Below are positions 1 to 10,930 of a stretch of 64,000 nt of DNA, one piece after another. Each line of letters opens with the position of its first letter. Positions within the stretch are counted from its first letter, which is position 1. The position numbers were made by a program, and so were the translations under genes. This DNA is from Steinernema hermaphroditum (Eukaryota; Nematoda; Chromadorea; Rhabditida; Steinernematidae). Under the pieces are notes generated by a model. The model saw only the letters and a list, made by a program, of their open reading frames with translations. It was not told the DNA's origin and ran no database searches. Where the stretch lies: positions 6,324,001-6,388,000 of the forward strand of contig CM059621.1 in assembly GCA_030435675.1 (NCBI GenBank), read 5' to 3'.

Positions 1-2023
1 TTTCACCGTCATGGTCACTTACCTTCTCACCAAGGAAGTGTTTGTAAGTTCTCACGCACAATAGCGATTTTACGACCGAAGTGTTTAGACGGAAGGAGCT
101 GGACTCTGTGCGGCCTGCTTCATCTCCGTTGTACCTGGGTATATTTCGCGATCAGTTGCTGGATCTTATGACAATGAAGCCATTGCGATCTTCTGCATGT
201 TGTTCACCTACTACTGTTGGATTAAATCGGTCAAGACCGGTTCCATCAGATGGTCCGCGACCTGCGCTTTGGCTTACTTCTACATGGTCTCCAGTTGGGG
301 TGGATACGTTTTCCTGATCAACTTGATTCCTCTCCACGTTTTCATTCTGATGCTTACTGGCCGCTTCTGCCACCGTATCTATGTAGCGTACTCCATTTTC
401 TACGCCCTGGGAACCATACTGTCCATGCAAATTCCGTTTGTTGGTTACCAGCCCGTCCAAACCAGCGAGCATATGGCTGTGAGTCACCAATTCACTTGTC
501 GCAATTTCCATTTTATTCTTAGGCTTTTGGAATCTTCGGACTCTGCCAGTTGATGGCGTTCACCACTTACCTGAAATCAAGAATGACCGAGTCGAACTAC
601 AATCAAGTGTTCAACTCTGTGCTTGCCATGTTGATCTTTGTCTTTATCTCTGGATTTGGAGCCGCTTACGCCATGGGCAAAATTGCCGCTTTTACTGGAC
701 GCTTCTATTCTTTCCTGGACCCCTCATATGCAAAAAACAACATTCCAATCATCGCTTCAGTTTCTGAGCACCAACCTACTGCTTGGGCTTCTTTCTACTT
801 CGATTTGCAACTATTGGCATTGACTTTCCCAGGTAAATTCATCGCCAAGTCATATCTCATTCGTTTGTTCAGCTGGTCTGTATTACTGCTTCAAAAATTT
901 GACCGATGGCCGCATTTTTATCATTCTCTATGGAATCACCACCGTATACTTTACTGGCGTCATGGTGCGAATGATGCTCATCCTCGCCCCAGTTGCCTGC
1001 ATTCTCGGTGGAATCGCCATTTCTTCTCTGCTTGACGTGTATATGCCATATTCTCTGGAAGAACCTGACACCTCTGCTCCGAAGAAGGAGAAGAGCAAAG
1101 GCAAGGCCAGCAGAGACGATGGTTCCTATCCTCACCGACACAACGTAAGTGTAACAAAAAAAAACACTTTCTAAGAAGATAAAAATCCTTTCAGATTGCC
1201 ACGGGAATTGTTGGAGCGATCATGCTTATGATGGCCTTTTATGCTACTCACTGCATTTGGGTAACGTCGGAAGCTTACAGCTCGCCGTCGATTGTCCTCG
1301 CGGCACGTGGAAGTCACGGACGCATCATCTTTGACGACTTCAGAGAGGCTTACTATTGGCTCCGTCAGAACACTGCCGAAGATGCTAAAGTGATGTCATG
1401 GTGGGACTACGGCTACCAGATCAGTGCCATGGCCAACCGTACGGTTATTGTTGATAACAATACTTGGAACAACACTCACATCTCGCGTGTCGGTCAAGCT
1501 ATGGCTTCGAACGAATCGCACGCCTATGAGATCATGAGGGAGTTGGACGTCGATTACGTTCTTGTCCTCTTTGGAGGCGTTACCGCTTATTCATCGGATG
1601 GTTAGTTTGTTCAAGATCTTCTTTTTCGACATATGAGCTATTTCAGATTTGAACAAGTTCTTGTGGATGGTTCGCATCGGAGGCTCAACGCCGGAAGGAG
1701 CTCACATTCATGAGAATGATTATTACACGAAGAATGGCGAGTTCCGTGTTGACAAAGCTGGCTCTCCCACCCTGCGGAACTGTCTGATGTACAAGATGAG
1801 TTACTACAAGTTTGGAGCTCTGTATACTGAACACGTGAGCCATCCAATACCAAATCCAACCTACCACTGCAAAATTTAGGGAAAAAACACTGGATACGAC
1901 CGAGTCCGACGGGCCGAAATTGGTGACAAGAACGTCGAACTGGAACATCTTGAAGAAGCGTACACGACGGAACACTGGCTTGTTCGTATCTACAAAGTAA
2001 AGCCCCCGAAGAACCGTGCCTAA
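1..2023 (+). CDS. stt-3: STT3, catalytic subunit of oligosaccharyltransferase (5' partial)
   Basis: Multi-pass ER membrane enzyme that transfers the lipid-linked glycan to Asn in N-X-S/T sequons. Seven exons are visible: 2-43, 89-478, 523-832, 873-1144, 1195-1600, 1647-1834 and 1880-2023. Joined, they give 583 residues in one open frame, and the N-terminal part lies outside the window. Family hallmarks seen: [14 protein letters not shown] near the left edge, the [10 protein letters not shown] loop, and the catalytic WWDYG motif in [19 protein letters not shown], followed by DNNTWNNTH. The protein ends in a short hydrophilic tail with stop TAA at 2021. All introns are 40-50 nt with GT-AG ends. 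A charged lysine-rich cytosolic loop ([11 protein letters not shown]) precedes the lumenal domain. Nothing looks broken. Identification is near certain. The family usually has about 700-780 residues, so roughly 150-200 are missing to the left. Confidence 0.97.
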
Positions 2024-2315
2024 ACTCGTTTCCTGCCTAAAGCGACTCACTCATATCTTTACACGGGCTTAGCGGTACTTTTTTTAGATATGTTTCGTTT
2101 GTTATTGTTTCGTTTAATTTATTGCTGTTAATAATTTATTTATTTATAAACAGAGTAAGCTTGATGGTGCGCAAAGAAGGTTGTCATGGATAGATTCAAT
2201 GGGCTGGGGAAGGGTCGGGATAAATAGACTGGTGGGATAGAGGTGCTAAACGGGCAATAACGTCTCCGAGACACGAGACCGGGAGTATAGCTCACTTGTG
2301 TTTCTTCGTGAATGT

Positions 2316-2397
2316 GATCAGGTGGCCGAGTGGTTAAGGCGATGGACTGCTAATCCATTGGGGTTTCCCCGCGTGAGTTCGAATCTCATCCTGATCG
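2316..2397 (+). tRNA. tRNA-Ser(GCT)
   Basis: This 82-nt cloverleaf has a 7-bp acceptor stem (GATCAGG paired with CCTGATC), the Ser-type D arm GGCCGAGTGGTTAAGGC, an anticodon stem ATGGA/TCCAT around loop CTGCTAA (anticodon GCT), a long class II variable arm (GGGGTTTCCCC) and a T arm with GTTCGAATC. It has no intron. The discriminator base is G at 2397. It lies between stt-3 and the next protein gene on the same strand and carries its own internal A and B boxes. Confidence 0.96.
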
Positions 2398-2401
2398 AAT
2401 C

Positions 2402-2406
2402 TTTTT
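2402..2406 (+). terminator. RNA polymerase III terminator of the tRNA-Ser gene
   Basis: A run of five T begins four bases after the discriminator base of the tRNA. This is the usual polymerase III stop signal. Confidence 0.7.
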
Positions 2407-2521
2407 CTCTTTGTCTCATCTGCATTTTGCACTTCAGATGTCTCGTCTAGAATCGCGCAGCATGTTCGCAGCATTTCTTTGCAGGTGACTTCAGCGGCTG
2501 GTAGTGCGAAACCGAACGGCA

Positions 2522-3309
2522 ATGATGAACGCGCACGAGGGACATCGTACACCCGATCGTTCCCGCTCGCTAAGTCAGGTGTCCGGTGAGTGTGTTGCTG
2601 CTTCTCTGAGTAATTTCTTAATTTCAGAGAACTCGGTCGAATCCGATATTAGCACAGACGCGAACTTCTATCCCGCCGTGCTTGGACTCGCCACCTTTGG
2701 AGTGTTCAATCTCCTCGTCACCTCTATTGGAATCTTGCCGCTGAGTCTCGTAGGAGTCATCGCTCTGTGCAGTTCTGCTTTTGCACTTCAGTTTTTTCTA
2801 CTTCATGGTCACCATTTCTGCCGTGCTGTGGTCAGTTTCGATCGAATTCGATGTTCTTGCTGACGTTTTCTCTTTCCAGCATGTGTTCTATGACGAGGCG
2901 AACATTTTGGAGACAAACGAGGGTTTCGAATGTTACGAAGGCCCGATAATCGATGATTCAACTCCGGGTGGATGCTGTGGGCCATTCCCCATCATGGGTC
3001 CACAGGACAGTGTATGTGCTCAAGCATATCTATGTTCTGATAATTTATTTCTTGTAGTTCTACGTCCAGCATTATGGGAATATGATGCCGAACGCACTGC
3101 GTTTCCAGAAGGAGTGGCAGGAAGCGGATCGCAAGCGCATGGAAGAAAAACAGAAGAAGTCCGAAGTGGAGCAAAAATCAGCAGGGGACAATAAGAACTC
3201 TCAAAGGGAACAGCTGTCGGAGAAGAAATCTCAAACGGGCAAAATATTGGAAATGCGGTCCGAGGAAGCCAAGAAACCAGAGAAGATGTCGGGAAATTCA
3301 GTCGCTTGA
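2522..3309 (+). CDS. Unrecognised small membrane protein, lysine/glutamate-rich C-terminus
   Basis: I do not recognise the family. Proposed exons are 2522-2585, 2628-2830, 2880-3011 and 3058-3309, which join without a frame break to 216 residues. Start is the tandem ATGATG at 2522. Visible parts are a polar N-terminus, two adjacent hydrophobic stretches (starting near FYPAVLGLATFGVFNLLVTS) consistent with membrane segments, then a loop with DDSTPGGCCGPFPIMGPQD, and a charged tail (QKEWQEADRKRMEEKQKK onward) likely to form a helix. The segment 2735-2776 could itself be an in-frame 42-nt intron (GTAGGA...CACTTCAG), giving 202 residues, and I cannot decide between the two. The gene ends 162 bp before the THOC1 start, on the same strand. 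That is compatible with an operon. Confidence 0.6.
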
Positions 3310-3471
3310 TGAATCTGAAATTTTTGTGTCTGGCGATAAATGTTCTTTTAACAGCTAGTTCCTGATTGTTTGCTGCGGCGATACGGTATCTTACCGCGAA
3401 TTTTGTATTGCTTTTCATTTGGTTCGCATTTACATTCGTCGTTCTTCATTGAATTCTGTGTTTATAGAGTC

Positions 3472-6015
3472 ATGAAACTTCCAGATTTAGTCTTGATGGA
3501 GGAAGCTGTGAAGGCCAATGACTACCAGAAGTTCAAAGAGCTGGCGCTCGGCAAGAAGCAGCAGGGGTAACGTGGTGTTTTGTCGTGATTCGATCTGATT
3601 GTCTTGTTTAGTTTATATGGCGCCAAAGATGTCAACATTGCTGACACGTGCATTCGGAAGAGAGTCATAGAGTTCACCGTTGATGGCTGCAAGCCCGAAC
3701 AACTCGATGGTCTTCTCACTTTCGCTCGTCAAGCCATCAAAGATGGTTAGTTCTGCCGTATTCATCTCTTTTATCTCGGCCGTTCTCTTCAGATCTCTGC
3801 AGCAAAACGCTGGTTTGCGCGCTTGTGCTTGACGCTCTCGAGTTGACTCATATTCAAGAATGTGAACCACTATTTGATGTGTTCGTGAAGCACGAAGCAA
3901 TCTGGAAACACGAGCCTTTCTACACCACCTTGAAGGCGATGATGCTTCGCGTATGCAATTCGATCAACAAGCGTCTGTCCGCTCATGACGACGCACAACT
4001 TTCTGGAAAGATTCTGCAGTTCCTAGCAAGAAGGTTGAATCTATGCGAACCATCGGGTTTGAATAAACCTGGAGCAATCAACAACGAGTACATAACTACG
4101 TGGCAGGAGGTACAATCGCCACCGTCTTCTGGAACTTCTTCTTAGTGGACCTCTTTATAGTTCTCGGAAGAAACCGCGGAAGCTGATGGAGAAGACGTGA
4201 AGGAGCCGGAAAGCATGGAAACGGATGACCTTGAACAAGGAGAAATTAAAGAAGAGGAAGGACCGTCTCTTCCCCCAAGCCAGTCAGAGGAACCTGCGCC
4301 AGTTGCGTTGGATCGGAAGCTATATGCGAAGTTTTGGAGACTTCAGAACTTCTTCGCTTCGCCCAACGATATCTTTGCCACTGACAAGTTCAACGAGTTC
4401 AACGACGTAAGAGTTACCACTGGTTTTGGCTTCTGGACGTCCTCGTTGTTTAGTGCTTGGAAGCAGTGTTCGAAGCATTCCGATCCCACAGAGTGCAGAA
4501 GCGACGAAAGCGCAGACGTGTTGTTAAGCCGCAAAACGGTCCAACAGATACGGAGCAAGAGTCATTTTATGTAAGTGGTGACTCCATTGTGCGCAATGTG
4601 AAAGTTATTTCTAGGAAGTTGATGATATACTCAATGGGTTGGATGATATATGCGCTATTGAACCGGGCTCCAGCTTTGATGCCAAGCGGGATGACATGTT
4701 CTGCTGCCGCTTCTTCACTGATTTCGAGTTCTTCGAACAACAGATGTGTGATCTCAAAATAAGACGTTGTTTCCTCGTGCAGTGCCTCATCCTATTCCAA
4801 TACCTCCAGTCCGACTCCAAATCTAAAGAGTAATTTCGAATTTCATGACGTGTCATTCAGTTTTCAAATATTTAGCAAATCTCTGAAATTGTCGGCCGAG
4901 CAGAGCTTGACGATAGTGGAAGCCATAAAAACGTGCTATGATCTCTTGGCTGAGGTTGGAACTGGCAACGTCACGCGATCGGCGCGTTTTGCGAAGAGTG
5001 TCAAGAACGTCCTTGATCGGGAAATCTACTGGAACAAGTGGAAGTTTGAAGGTGCTAATGCGTATACTCTGAATCCTTCGGTTGATGACATCCCAATGCC
5101 AGAATGGAAACGGTAATTCTGCAGTGTGCGTGCTTTGCGTCAATTAAGGCGTTTAGGCGACCGCGTCAGAAGTTTTCCTTCAGCGAAGTAGATTTGGGAA
5201 ACGCCACGATGACCCGGATATGGAGTAACTCAGGAACCCTCCTTGACGAGTGCGCAAAAAGGAAGTTCTATCCAGTAGCAAAAGAGTTCTTGACTGATCC
5301 GTTGGAAGAGCTCGACCCTGAGGCGCAGATAGAGGACCAGTATCTCTCGCTCAACAAGGATCTGATCCAGTTCCGAATGTCGCGCTTTCTGGCCCGACAG
5401 AGCTCGGCTTACTATACGTGTAATACGAACAATCAGCTGGCTGACTCGTTGAAGGGATATCTGAAAAAGGCAATTGTCAGTGGTGCCAAGCTGGTCCCTG
5501 AGCTGCAGGCGGACGCTGCTGCAATTGGAGAAAAACTAGGAAAGATAGAGGAAGCTGAAAAGCAGCGACTAGAGAAGGAGAGAGCGGCAGCCAGGAAGAG
5601 GCTGGAAGAAGAAAAGGCGCAGAAAGTTAAGCTGGAAGAACAGAGGAAGGCGAAATTGGCAGAAGAAAAGAAGGTGCATAAAGCGAAGACCGAGAAAACG
5701 CCTCACAGGGCGGTTGAAGTGACCAAGACTCCCGACAGAGCGTCCAAAACTGTGCGAACTCCTTCCTCCGACAAACTTAACAAGGATTCACCGAAGGTGG
5801 CGAAGACTCCCACAAGATCGGAGAAGAGCGACAGATTGTCGGAAAAGACACCGTTGAAGACCCCAGAGAAGAACGCCAGGATGTCCGATAGCAAGTCGCC
5901 TCCAAAGAAACGAGCCCGGGAAGAGTCGCCTGGCCGTTCAGATTCGCCGGTGCCTATTGATGAAGGTGCGCTGAGCCCCGTAGATGTTGCAACGCCGGTA
6001 TCGTCAGATGACTGA
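3472..6015 (+). CDS. thoc-1: THOC1 / HPR1, THO-TREX mRNA export complex subunit
   Basis: Nuclear protein coupling transcription elongation to mRNA export within the THO/TREX complex. Eight exons were read: 3472-3566, 3612-3745, 3793-4109, 4161-4406, 4454-4570, 4615-4829, 4876-5112 and 5157-6015. They total 739 residues in one frame. Family signatures seen: LSGKILQFLARRLNLCEPSG, LDRKLYAKFWRLQNFFASPN and the helical region containing FSFSEVDLGNATMTRIW. The C-terminal 200 residues are a charged coiled region (EEAEKQRLEKERAAARKR...) followed by a low-complexity tail with repeated K-T-P motifs (VTKTPDRAS, VAKTPTRSE, LKTPEKNA), likely phosphorylation sites. The usual C-terminal death domain of vertebrate THOC1 is not evident. 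Start ATG is preceded by TTTATAG, a plausible trans-splice acceptor. All introns are 43-51 nt. Confidence 0.93.
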
Positions 6016-6257
6016 AATGATGTGATTTTATTGTTGATTCCCCCCATAAAACTAGATGGTTTTATTGCAAATAGTTTATTAGGTTATGCACTATAGTAGG
6101 TGAGAAAGAGGAGAACTGTACACGCATCGCCAACAGAAAAGAAGAAAAGTGGGGAGGAGACCGGTATCACGAGAGGAGGGGAGGACAGAAAAGGTTTGAT
6201 TATGATTATAATGCACGATTGAAGGACCTAATTCCAGATTTCCAGATGGGGCGATCG

Positions 6258-8071
6258 TCAGTTCTCCTTTTCGGCCGCGTTGTTGTTCGAGTCCTGGATG
6301 GGGAGCGGCGCGCCTTCGACCTTCGCCACGTTGTACATGCTGTAGGTCGAGTCGAAAGTGATCTCTTTGACGACGTCCATGAAGTCGGGCAGCGCCGGAT
6401 CCTCCGCGTCGAAGGGCGTGCTCGTCGTGTACGTCTCGAGGATCATCAGCGGACGACCGTCGCACGCCGGTGGCAGGGGATCCACGTACGTGTCCAGGTG
6501 GAAGTACTGTAGCAGGGGAGTTGATGAGAGTACGGTAGGAGAGGAACTCACTTGGCAGCCGAAGTTGAAGCAGCGGCGGGACTTGTGGAGCGAGGCGCGG
6601 CTCATGTCCTTCATGGTCAAGTAGCGGAGGTACTCGCGCTGGTTGATCGTCATGCGTGTTTCCACCGTCTCCGGGCGCATGAAGTGGCGCGTGGTGATCG
6701 TGTACGTGGAGCGACCGTTCTGGCAACGTTGACGGATTCGGACCTGGAAGGAAGGGAATGTAAAGATCCGTTTTTACTTATTGTGTGCGCCCTAATGCCA
6801 CTATTGTCTAGACATAGCGTTTTCTTTAGCCTTCTTCCCTGAACCCTTTTCTTACCTGAAGATCCGGCTTGTCAGCAAGAAGATAGTCGTGGACGACCTG
6901 GAACTCCTCGTATTTGGGGAAGCGCGAGAGGTCGAAGTCGCGAACGAGCCACTTGCGTTTGCGACTGTTCTTGGCCAGACGATCTTGGTACTGAAGGCCG
7001 ACGCGGTCACACACGACCGAAATCAACTTGAGGATCTTGTCGTCGAAGCCAATACAGTCCTTGTTGTCGATAATGTCAACGTAGGGGTGTCCAATCCAGG
7101 CCTGAAGAAGCGAGGGGCTCCATCCCCGGCTCGCACTTGTTGGCACCTACGTTTCGGGTAATTCGGTCCTGATCGAGGGCCTGTGTGAGGCCCTCTTTTC
7201 GAGTCTTATTGTTCGCCAGGGTGTAGTAAGATTCGGCGCCGTCGGCGGCGGTCACCATATGGACGATCTGGTTGTAGCGATTCTCGCGGAGTTCGAACTG
7301 ATGGAGACCGCATTCAGAGAGCATCTTGTCCCAGCTGTCGGAGTCGATGTACGCCGACGGGTCCATGGCGCCGCGGTCACAGATGATGAGCACGTTCTTG
7401 TCTTCCACCATGCTGGCTTGGTTGAAGAAGACCTGGAAGACGCAGAGGGTACAATGGTCTAGTGTATGACCACAAACTTACATCTTCGAGACGAAGAAGC
7501 GTCAACAGAAGATCCTTCTGGAACTCATAGGCCTGGCGATCATTCAGCTCTCCAAACTTGACGCCTCCACTCAGGAGTACGGTAGCGGCTTCGGGCACGG
7601 TGAACACCTTCCATCCGATGCTCTCGAAGAACGTGGCCAATCGGTCCTGTCCGGTGGTCTTTCCACCACAGGGGCCTCCGGTGAGGACGAGTTTGTAGAC
7701 GCGAGGCGTGTGCGGTTTCGTGGATTCGGGCTCGGCCATGTGGAAGACGCGCTCGTCGTGGGAGTTCAAATCGGCGGTGGTGGAGGCGAGGAGGTCGACG
7801 GTGGAGAGACGCGCGAGACGCAGACGCTGCAGAAGACTCTGAGGGCCTTCGGAAAGTGGAGGCGTGGAGGAGAGCGAGCAGTGGCCGGATTCGGGCGCCG
7901 AGTCGGGGAGCTCGTCGCCGGAGAAGTAGTCGGAGGAGGACTTGACGGTGGAGGAGCAGCAACTACTGCGAAGCTGGCGACGCTCAACCGGGGGATCGTC
8001 GTCGTCGCTCGCGGCAGTCGGCGGAGTGTGAGAGAGGTTCGACGGCACGAACGTCTTGGAGAAGGGCAGAT
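6258..8071 (-). CDS. TTD14-like P-loop NTPase with CYTH-type C-terminal domain
   Basis: Resembles the TRPL translocation defect protein 14 family, NTP-binding proteins known in flies from photoreceptor TRPL trafficking. Exons in transcription order: 8071-7482, 7432-7151, 7101-6856, 6743-6552 and 6506-6258. They encode 518 residues from the acceptor at 8072. The N-terminal 110 residues are Ser/Pro-rich and disordered. Then comes the Walker A loop in [13 protein letters not shown], the segment [18 protein letters not shown], the Walker B-like [13 protein letters not shown], and a C-terminal triphosphate-tunnel-like part with [15 protein letters not shown] and [10 protein letters not shown]. No in-frame ATG lies before the MAEPES methionine at 7739, so either translation begins there or an upstream first exon is unresolved. 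The gene converges on THOC1 with 242 bp between stops. Confidence 0.85.
6806..6813. promoter_or_regulatory. GTCTAGAC palindrome in a TTD14-like gene intron
   Basis: Perfect 8-bp palindrome inside the 112-nt intron 6744-6855. It is identical to the four-copy cluster on the 5' side of the same gene. GTCTAGAC is the known palindromic Smad-binding element. Function here is inferred only. Confidence 0.4.
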
Positions 8072-8183
8072 CTGAAACGGAGAAGGAGTAGTTACTGTCT
8101 GGCCCATTTGAATAGACGGAGAAGGGGTGTAAAGTGCGGCGCGACAAAAACGGCCCTAGACATAATAGAGGGAAAGCGCTTCT

Positions 8184-8305
8184 GTCTAGACATGTCTGCA
8201 GGTGGCTCCACAGCGATGTCTAGACAGATACGGGATGATGAGTCTATTGGAATGTGGGAAACGGCGTCTAGACATCTTCGGAGACATCTGCTACGGTGTC
8301 TAGAC
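8184..8305. promoter_or_regulatory. Cluster of four GTCTAGAC palindromes 5' of the TTD14-like gene
   Basis: Exact copies lie at 8184-8191, 8218-8225, 8266-8273 and 8298-8305, spaced 34, 48 and 32 bp. A partial copy (CCTAGAC) lies near 8155. One copy per about 65 kb is expected by chance at even base composition. The cluster is 110-230 bp upstream of the first recognised exon. It could be a Smad-type enhancer, another factor's operator, or a degenerate tandem repeat. Confidence 0.5.
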
Positions 8306-10784
8306 GGAAGTTCCCACTAGTGGACATGCGTACCCACTGTCAAAATTGAACCACTTTGAGAAAAATGCAGAATGTTTAATTTTAATTTCGGTTATATCGC
8401 AATGTCACTTATTCATAGATTCGAAGAGGAAGCCATAAGTGCACCGATGTAACAAATATGACATAAAAGAGGCCATAAAAATAGGAAGACCGCGAATAGG
8501 AATGCGACAGTCTAAAATTGGGAGCTTGTGAAACTAGGCTACTGCCCACAGCCACCTTCATCTACCTAAAAACGCTCGCATCGTCCATAGCAACGGATGG
8601 CAACATTTCGACGGCCGCCCGAGCAATCATAAAAATAAAAAGCTACAAAAACGACGTCGGCCGCTCGTTTGAAGGGCGCGCGATAAGCGTCCCGTTCCGT
8701 AGAAATGACGCGCGCGGCGAAGTCGTCGCTGATAAGATCGACAAATTACGGAAATCCAATCAATCACGCACGGTGGCTCCAGAGGCGAAAGTGTAAATTT
8801 TCGCGCAGGTCACAGGCGGTGACGTAATCGGCGCAAAAAATGTGTGTAGGAGTGGGAGCCGGAGGTGGCTGGGTCACAAAGACGGTGACCGGTGACGTTG
8901 ACCACACATGTTCTCTCCCCGGTCTTATCAAGAGACACGTGAGCGGTGAAGTGTATTACAGCAACTTTTCGGTCGACTCCCGGTCGAGAGGTCTCATCTC
9001 ACAAGCAGGCAGGTTTGAACAAAGGTGTGAGAACTCTAGTATCTAAGATTTACACCGTAGAAGGCGCGTGTGAACAGAACCTATAGTTTGACACCGAAAG
9101 AAAGAAGCTGATACGGTAGCACAAAAGAAGGAAAGCCACAACGCCCCTCAAACAAATGCATTATCCCTCGACCCATTGACAAAACGCCATTCTTCGACGG
9201 AACCAGGACAACGCTACGCATAAACGGATCCACTTAGGCGCCGCCAGGGACAGACACGCAATGGGATGTGACGGATATGCGTGGCGACGGTTTTATGCCC
9301 TCCGCAGACTGTTGTGTCCCATCGGCATTCTACAGGCTCCTCCCCTAGGCGCCTCTTTGCAAATTTGCATTTGTGAAAGCGGCGTAGAATGCAGACAGTG
9401 ATGCATCGACGGACGTCTGCAAACGTAAATAGTGTGTCTACACTGTCTGCAAAGGTGCAAAAACGTTTGCGGAAGTGAATACGAGATTAGATTCTAAGGA
9501 CCTAAGGCTTCAGAGATTAACAACATGTTTAGCCACGCGATATGCGTTCATTATGGAGTATTCCAGAAAAGATTAAGGTCCAATTCCGATAAAAGCCCCC
9601 GGATTCTGGAGTAGAGAACATTCTGCGGCCACGTGAGCAAAATCGGCGCAACTGCAACAGCGCTGTGCGGCCCGGATCGATAAAAAGCGCGCGGAAAGAT
9701 GGAGAAGAAGAAGCTGGAAGCAAAGTACGTGAAACGGTCGCCCGATGGGTCGTGGGTGTCCCCGAAATGTGTAAAATTGAGCCCTGTTGAGGGGGACTTG
9801 GATGGGGCTGTGGGCAAGGGCTGTCGCGGGGATAAACGGGTAGGCCTGCGGTCTTGGCGTTGTGCCAAATGACGTCGCCGTCGGCGGCGGCAAATACACA
9901 ATGGGGACTGAGGCAGGGTTATCAGGGGATGGATGGAGTCTTTGTTTGAGGAACGGATAGCGCTTTGTTGTCTCTTGACCTCTGATGTTGGTAGCTGATT
10001 AGATGAGTTGGGTTGAGGGTGAGAGGGGATTACGTTACACTTATAACGGGCTGTTAGTGACCGGAATTGCGTAAATTGCACATTGGCCGGCAATGATCGG
10101 AAAAAAATGTCCGATTTTTATATGGCGATATCCGCTTGGCTACTACGGCTAAGTCCTTACTAAATGAACGCGAGGGGGCTCAGCTACCGTAGAAGGCTTT
10201 AAACGGATTGTTATTGCAGCTAATAGCTCTCTTACGTAACAAGGATTTCCGTCGGATCGCTTCCTAACAACACATCTTTCCGTTATTTAGCGGCGAAGCC
10301 TCCTGATAAAGAAGTGAGTCACCAATGCACACCGAAAGTGTTTGTGCGTAAGAGTGGTAATTGTTTTTCTCCGTGATTACTCGGAACGCCGAATGTTTTC
10401 GCACGTAAGCTCTTTGTCTTCCATCGTTTTCATAGAAATAATGGATATGCACATGAGCGGTACGCGCATGATAAGGCATGAGACGCGTGGGGAATTTAGA
10501 GGTGTTTGACCAGTTTTTCGGGATACCTTATGACATGCATCAGTGGATGGAATGAGTTTGTCGAGTTTAAAGAAGCTATGATTGACATTTGATACCTAGC
10601 GCCGTTAGTGACGAGTCAATGTAAACGATAGTCTGAGGGTTAATCTCTTACTCTTAATTTAAGAATCTTCATGAAAACATCGCAGTCGGATCAGAGATTC
10701 CGGCATGTACACCTTCGTGTCTTAGCAGATTTTGCAAATTTCACTGAAAAGAAAACTCGGCCTCAGTCATTTTTTGTTTTACTG
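8306..10784. other. Intergenic, no supportable gene
   Basis: Open frames here lack introns, homology and codon structure. Around 9393-9447 there is a short inverted pair, TGCAGACAGT and ACTGTCTGCA, close to CGTCTGCAAACG. The bases near 9360-9370 contain an octamer-like ATTTGCAT. These could be regulatory DNA, but there is no direct evidence. Confidence 0.5.
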
Positions 10785-10930
10785 TATACAGGGTGGCCCA
10801 AAAAGGGTATCTAGACAGAAGTCTGGATTGCCATTTTTGGGAGTATCCAAGAGTAAGAGCGGCCGGTTTTTCACGTTTTCCGACCGGCCTCTCTTTAACA
10901 CGCTCAGGGAAATGTGATTCCAGACTTGTG
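10785..10930. repeat. Fold-back / mariner-like terminal repeat remnant
   Basis: TATACAGGGTGGCCCAAAAA at 10785 resembles a mariner-type terminal repeat and recurs near 54876. Downstream AGTCTGGA (about 10820) is inverted as TCCAGACT (about 10919-10926). An inner pair, GAGCGGCCGG and CCGACCGGCCTCTC, gives a nested hairpin. No transposase frame is present, so this is a short non-autonomous element or remnant. Confidence 0.45.

Noticed and set aside
9551..10093. 180-codon open frame on the minus strand
   Set aside because: No recognisable motif, no splice sites that extend it, overlapping frames on the same DNA, and low-complexity composition. Likely chance in GC-richer DNA.
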